Assembly: GCF_000012825.1 (NCBI RefSeq)
Contig: NC_009614.1
Span: 930,001-994,000, forward strand
Length of the DNA: 64,000 bases
Reading direction: 5' to 3'
Source: Phocaeicola vulgatus ATCC 8482
GTDB taxonomy: Bacteria > Bacteroidota > Bacteroidia > Bacteroidales > Bacteroidaceae
Part shown: positions 62,266 through 64,000 of the stretch, one piece after another
Layout of the letters: each line of letters opens with the position of its first letter
Numbering within the stretch: the stretch's first letter is position 1
Notes under the pieces: generated by a model
Databases searched by the model: none
What the model was told of the DNA's origin: nothing
Seen by the model: the letters and a program-made list of their open reading frames with translations, nothing else
Made by a program: the position numbers and the translations under genes

Positions 62266-63251
62266 CAGGCAGATTCCTCCCCATCGCGGCGGACTATCTG
62301 GTGGAGGACGAAACGGGAGGGGCATGCGTCAACCTGACCACGTCCGAAAACTTTGACTATCTATACCGGTCCGCCCTGCGATATGCCGATCTCATGAATG
62401 TCAGGCTCCCTTTCCGCGCGAGGAAAGGGAGCGGTCCCCGCATCAACATCACCGCCTTATACAAGGCCCTGGACGAGACCTTGCCGGAACATGTCAATCT
62501 GGAGGAAAGGGCCGGGAGGCTCCATTTCTGCCTGTACAGGTTCCATGACTGGCCGGACCATACCCTGTTCTGGCTACCCGTCGATTTCACGGAGAACCTT
62601 CCTGTACCGTTACGGCGTATCGTCCGGGAATTCATACGGCAGTTCGTACGTTACCACGGGTTGAACGCCGTCACGGAAACATGGTATTATGAGCTGGCGG
62701 TGGAGGAACTGGATGACTGGAAGAACCGCGATCCCGAGGCTTCCCCTCAGACAATCCGTAAATACAAACGCCTGGCGGAATCCTACCAATCCGGGAAAAT
62801 CGCAAAAACACTTAAACGAATGGAAGGGAAACCGTTCTGTACCGATCTGGAAGAAAAGGTCCTAAAATACCGGGCGGCAGTGAAGGAGGAACGGGAGCTT
62901 TTGGAACTGATACGGGAAGGGATGGGACTGATTACCCCAGGAAATCCGTGCATCATGCAATACGGTTACGATTGGGCGTATGAAAGATCACCGGATTTCC
63001 CCCCGATCGACCTGGACTGTCAGATCATGCTGGCATATTCCAACAATGACACCCTTACGGAGAACATGGAATGCTATTTCAACTCGGACTACCGGGAGAC
63101 GTATGCCATCACCCCGGTCACAAGCATGTACCTGACACCTGAGACGGACAGACTGTTCCGGATGGACGACTATCCGGAGAGACTGTCCGGATGGATGGAA
63201 CGATTCACGCAATGCATAAACTGGCATTTTAAAGTGCCCGTTTCCCAATAA
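62124..63251 (+). CDS. PRTRC system protein F
   Basis: The frame encodes a PRTRC F-like protein of up to 375 residues. Recognisable parts are FLTGRFLPIAADYLVEDE, RSALRYADLMN, FCLYRFHDWPDHTLFWLPVDF and REFIRQFVRYHGLNAVTETWYYE. The ATG at 62124 follows GGAGG, but the first 40 or so residues look out of character (see 62086-62265), so the start is not settled; a later non-ATG start near 62250 is possible. The role is unknown, as in other PRTRC cassettes. Confidence 0.7.
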   Translation: MQNAIRITNGGTGRIDHQGRRPLVHRTGYDGPGKKKTAATGERNAFLTGRFLPIAADYLVEDETGGACVNLTTSENFDYLYRSALRYADLMNVRLPFRARKGSGPRINITALYKALDETLPEHVNLEERAGRLHFCLYRFHDWPDHTLFWLPVDFTENLPVPLRRIVREFIRQFVRYHGLNAVTETWYYELAVEELDDWKNRDPEASPQTIRKYKRLAESYQSGKIAKTLKRMEGKPFCTDLEEKVLKYRAAVKEERELLELIREGMGLITPGNPCIMQYGYDWAYERSPDFPPIDLDCQIMLAYSNNDTLTENMECYFNSDYRETYAITPVTSMYLTPETDRLFRMDDYPERLSGWMERFTQCINWHFKVPVSQ

Positions 63252-63283
63252 ATAAAGAAACGAAAACAAAAAAAATACAGGAT

Positions 63284-63985
63284 ATGAACGAACTTACCAA
63301 GCAACTGCAAGAGATAATGGTGCCCAAAGCGGCGCTGATCGCCTATGAGTACCAGGAAGGTCACTACGCAAGCGGAAGTCACTACCTGGAACTACGCCCT
63401 ATCAACAAAAAGGGAAGAATGGAAGCCGGCATTCCGGTTACATATGAATTCATGGACTCCCTGGTGGAATCCTATTCGGACGGGAACCGGCGTATCCCGC
63501 ACGGGTGGCTGCCACCCAACATGCTGTGGTGCGATACCCGCAGGGGGCATGAAAGCTATGTGTGGTATAATCCGCCGGGAAAACGGCGGATGTTTTTCAA
63601 GAACGACCTGAACATCGGGGATGGAATGTTCCACGTGCCGGGAGTCATTTATATCATTAAAAATGAAAGGATGGACATCTTCGCCTACAAGGGGAAAAAA
63701 CCGGACGGGAGGACACCGCTCTATCTGGCCCCTTTTTTCAACGTGACCGGTGGAAACGTATGCCTGGGAAACTCCACACTGGAGAAACCGGAGAGCCTGG
63801 ATTTTCACACCCTGTTGGAATATTGGGAGAAACGTTTCTGGCTCAGTGAATTTTCCCATCTTGGAGGAGGGAAGAACCCGACAAGAAACAATCTGGTCCT
63901 GGTTACTGAGCGGATGCGTGAACAGCCGTTCGACAACGACGAACTCCAACCGATCAACAAACGATTGAAAGACATCCTGCCATGA
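63284..63985 (+). CDS. PRTRC system protein B
   Basis: The 233-residue product has the PRTRC B features: ALIAYEY near the start, IPHGWLPPNMLWCDTRRG, NPPGKRRMFFKND, VPGVIYIIKNERMDIFAYKGKKPDG and PFFNVTGGNVCLGN. It follows F by 32 bases and overlaps the next ATG, so the order E-C-F-B-next is kept as in other cassettes. Confidence 0.8.
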   Translation: MNELTKQLQEIMVPKAALIAYEYQEGHYASGSHYLELRPINKKGRMEAGIPVTYEFMDSLVESYSDGNRRIPHGWLPPNMLWCDTRRGHESYVWYNPPGKRRMFFKNDLNIGDGMFHVPGVIYIIKNERMDIFAYKGKKPDGRTPLYLAPFFNVTGGNVCLGNSTLEKPESLDFHTLLEYWEKRFWLSEFSHLGGGKNPTRNNLVLVTERMREQPFDNDELQPINKRLKDILP

Positions 63986-64000
63986 GAAAGATCCATTTCA
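63982..64000 (+). CDS. Start of the next gene, probably PRTRC ThiF (partial)
   Basis: An ATG at 63982 overlaps the stop of protein B and begins MRKIHF before the window ends. In PRTRC cassettes the ThiF-like gene comes next. Only the position supports this. Confidence 0.4.

Noticed and set aside
1..64000. tRNA and rRNA genes
   Set aside because: I looked for tRNA-like clover-leaf segments and rRNA signatures and recognised none; none is reported.

Overview
The window looks like a Bacteroidales genome (Bacteroides, Parabacteroides or Phocaeicola). It has a CTnDOT-type transfer operon, mobABC, an RteA/RteB two-component pair, a PRTRC cassette and an Upx-type capsule locus, with promoters of the Bacteroidetes type (TTTG, about 19 to 20 bases, TAnnTTTG).

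Layout. 1-3715: ICE accessory genes on + (zinc-ribbon proteins, an M20/M42-like peptidase, a DUF932 protein). 4077-14044: conjugation genes on -, traE to traQ and a lysozyme, ending at a strong terminator. 14290-17660: a low-GC three-gene cassette on + (DUF262 protein, DUF3696-type ATPase, unknown protein with a RelE/HigB-like end), inserted between traD and traE; this is the best candidate for an undescribed defence system. 17775-19680: traD, traB, traA on -. 19711-24132: a GCAAT/ATTGC motif cluster, a candidate oriT, then mobA, mobB and mobC on +. 24195-31402: a structured leader, a RibD-like gene, rteB/rteA, a helicase and an integrase fragment. 31420-53424: a complete Wzx/Wzy capsule locus on -, with genes for UDP-ManNAcA and UDP-L-FucNAc, three frameshifted acyltransferase genes with poly-G tracts, and two decayed genes. 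53601-53936: an invertible promoter, drawn here in the OFF orientation, beside its probable recombinase (53921-55144). 55450-64000: a long palindrome, then DUF3945, a DUF4099 protein, topB and PRTRC genes E, C, F, B and the first bases of the next gene.

Links. Four-unit arrays of a 10-bp repeat (consensus GATGTCATCA) lie at 14121, 20080 and 55874. Each is 28 to 38 bases upstream of a TAnnTTTG box, in front of the traE, traA and DUF3945/topB/PRTRC operons. The third array lies on the far side of the capsule locus, so both flanks probably belong to one conjugative element that carries the capsule as cargo. Capsule expression appears to be controlled at two levels: the invertible promoter switches the whole operon, and poly-G slippage may switch the acyltransferases that decorate the polymer.

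All functions come from reading the sequence; no database search was run.
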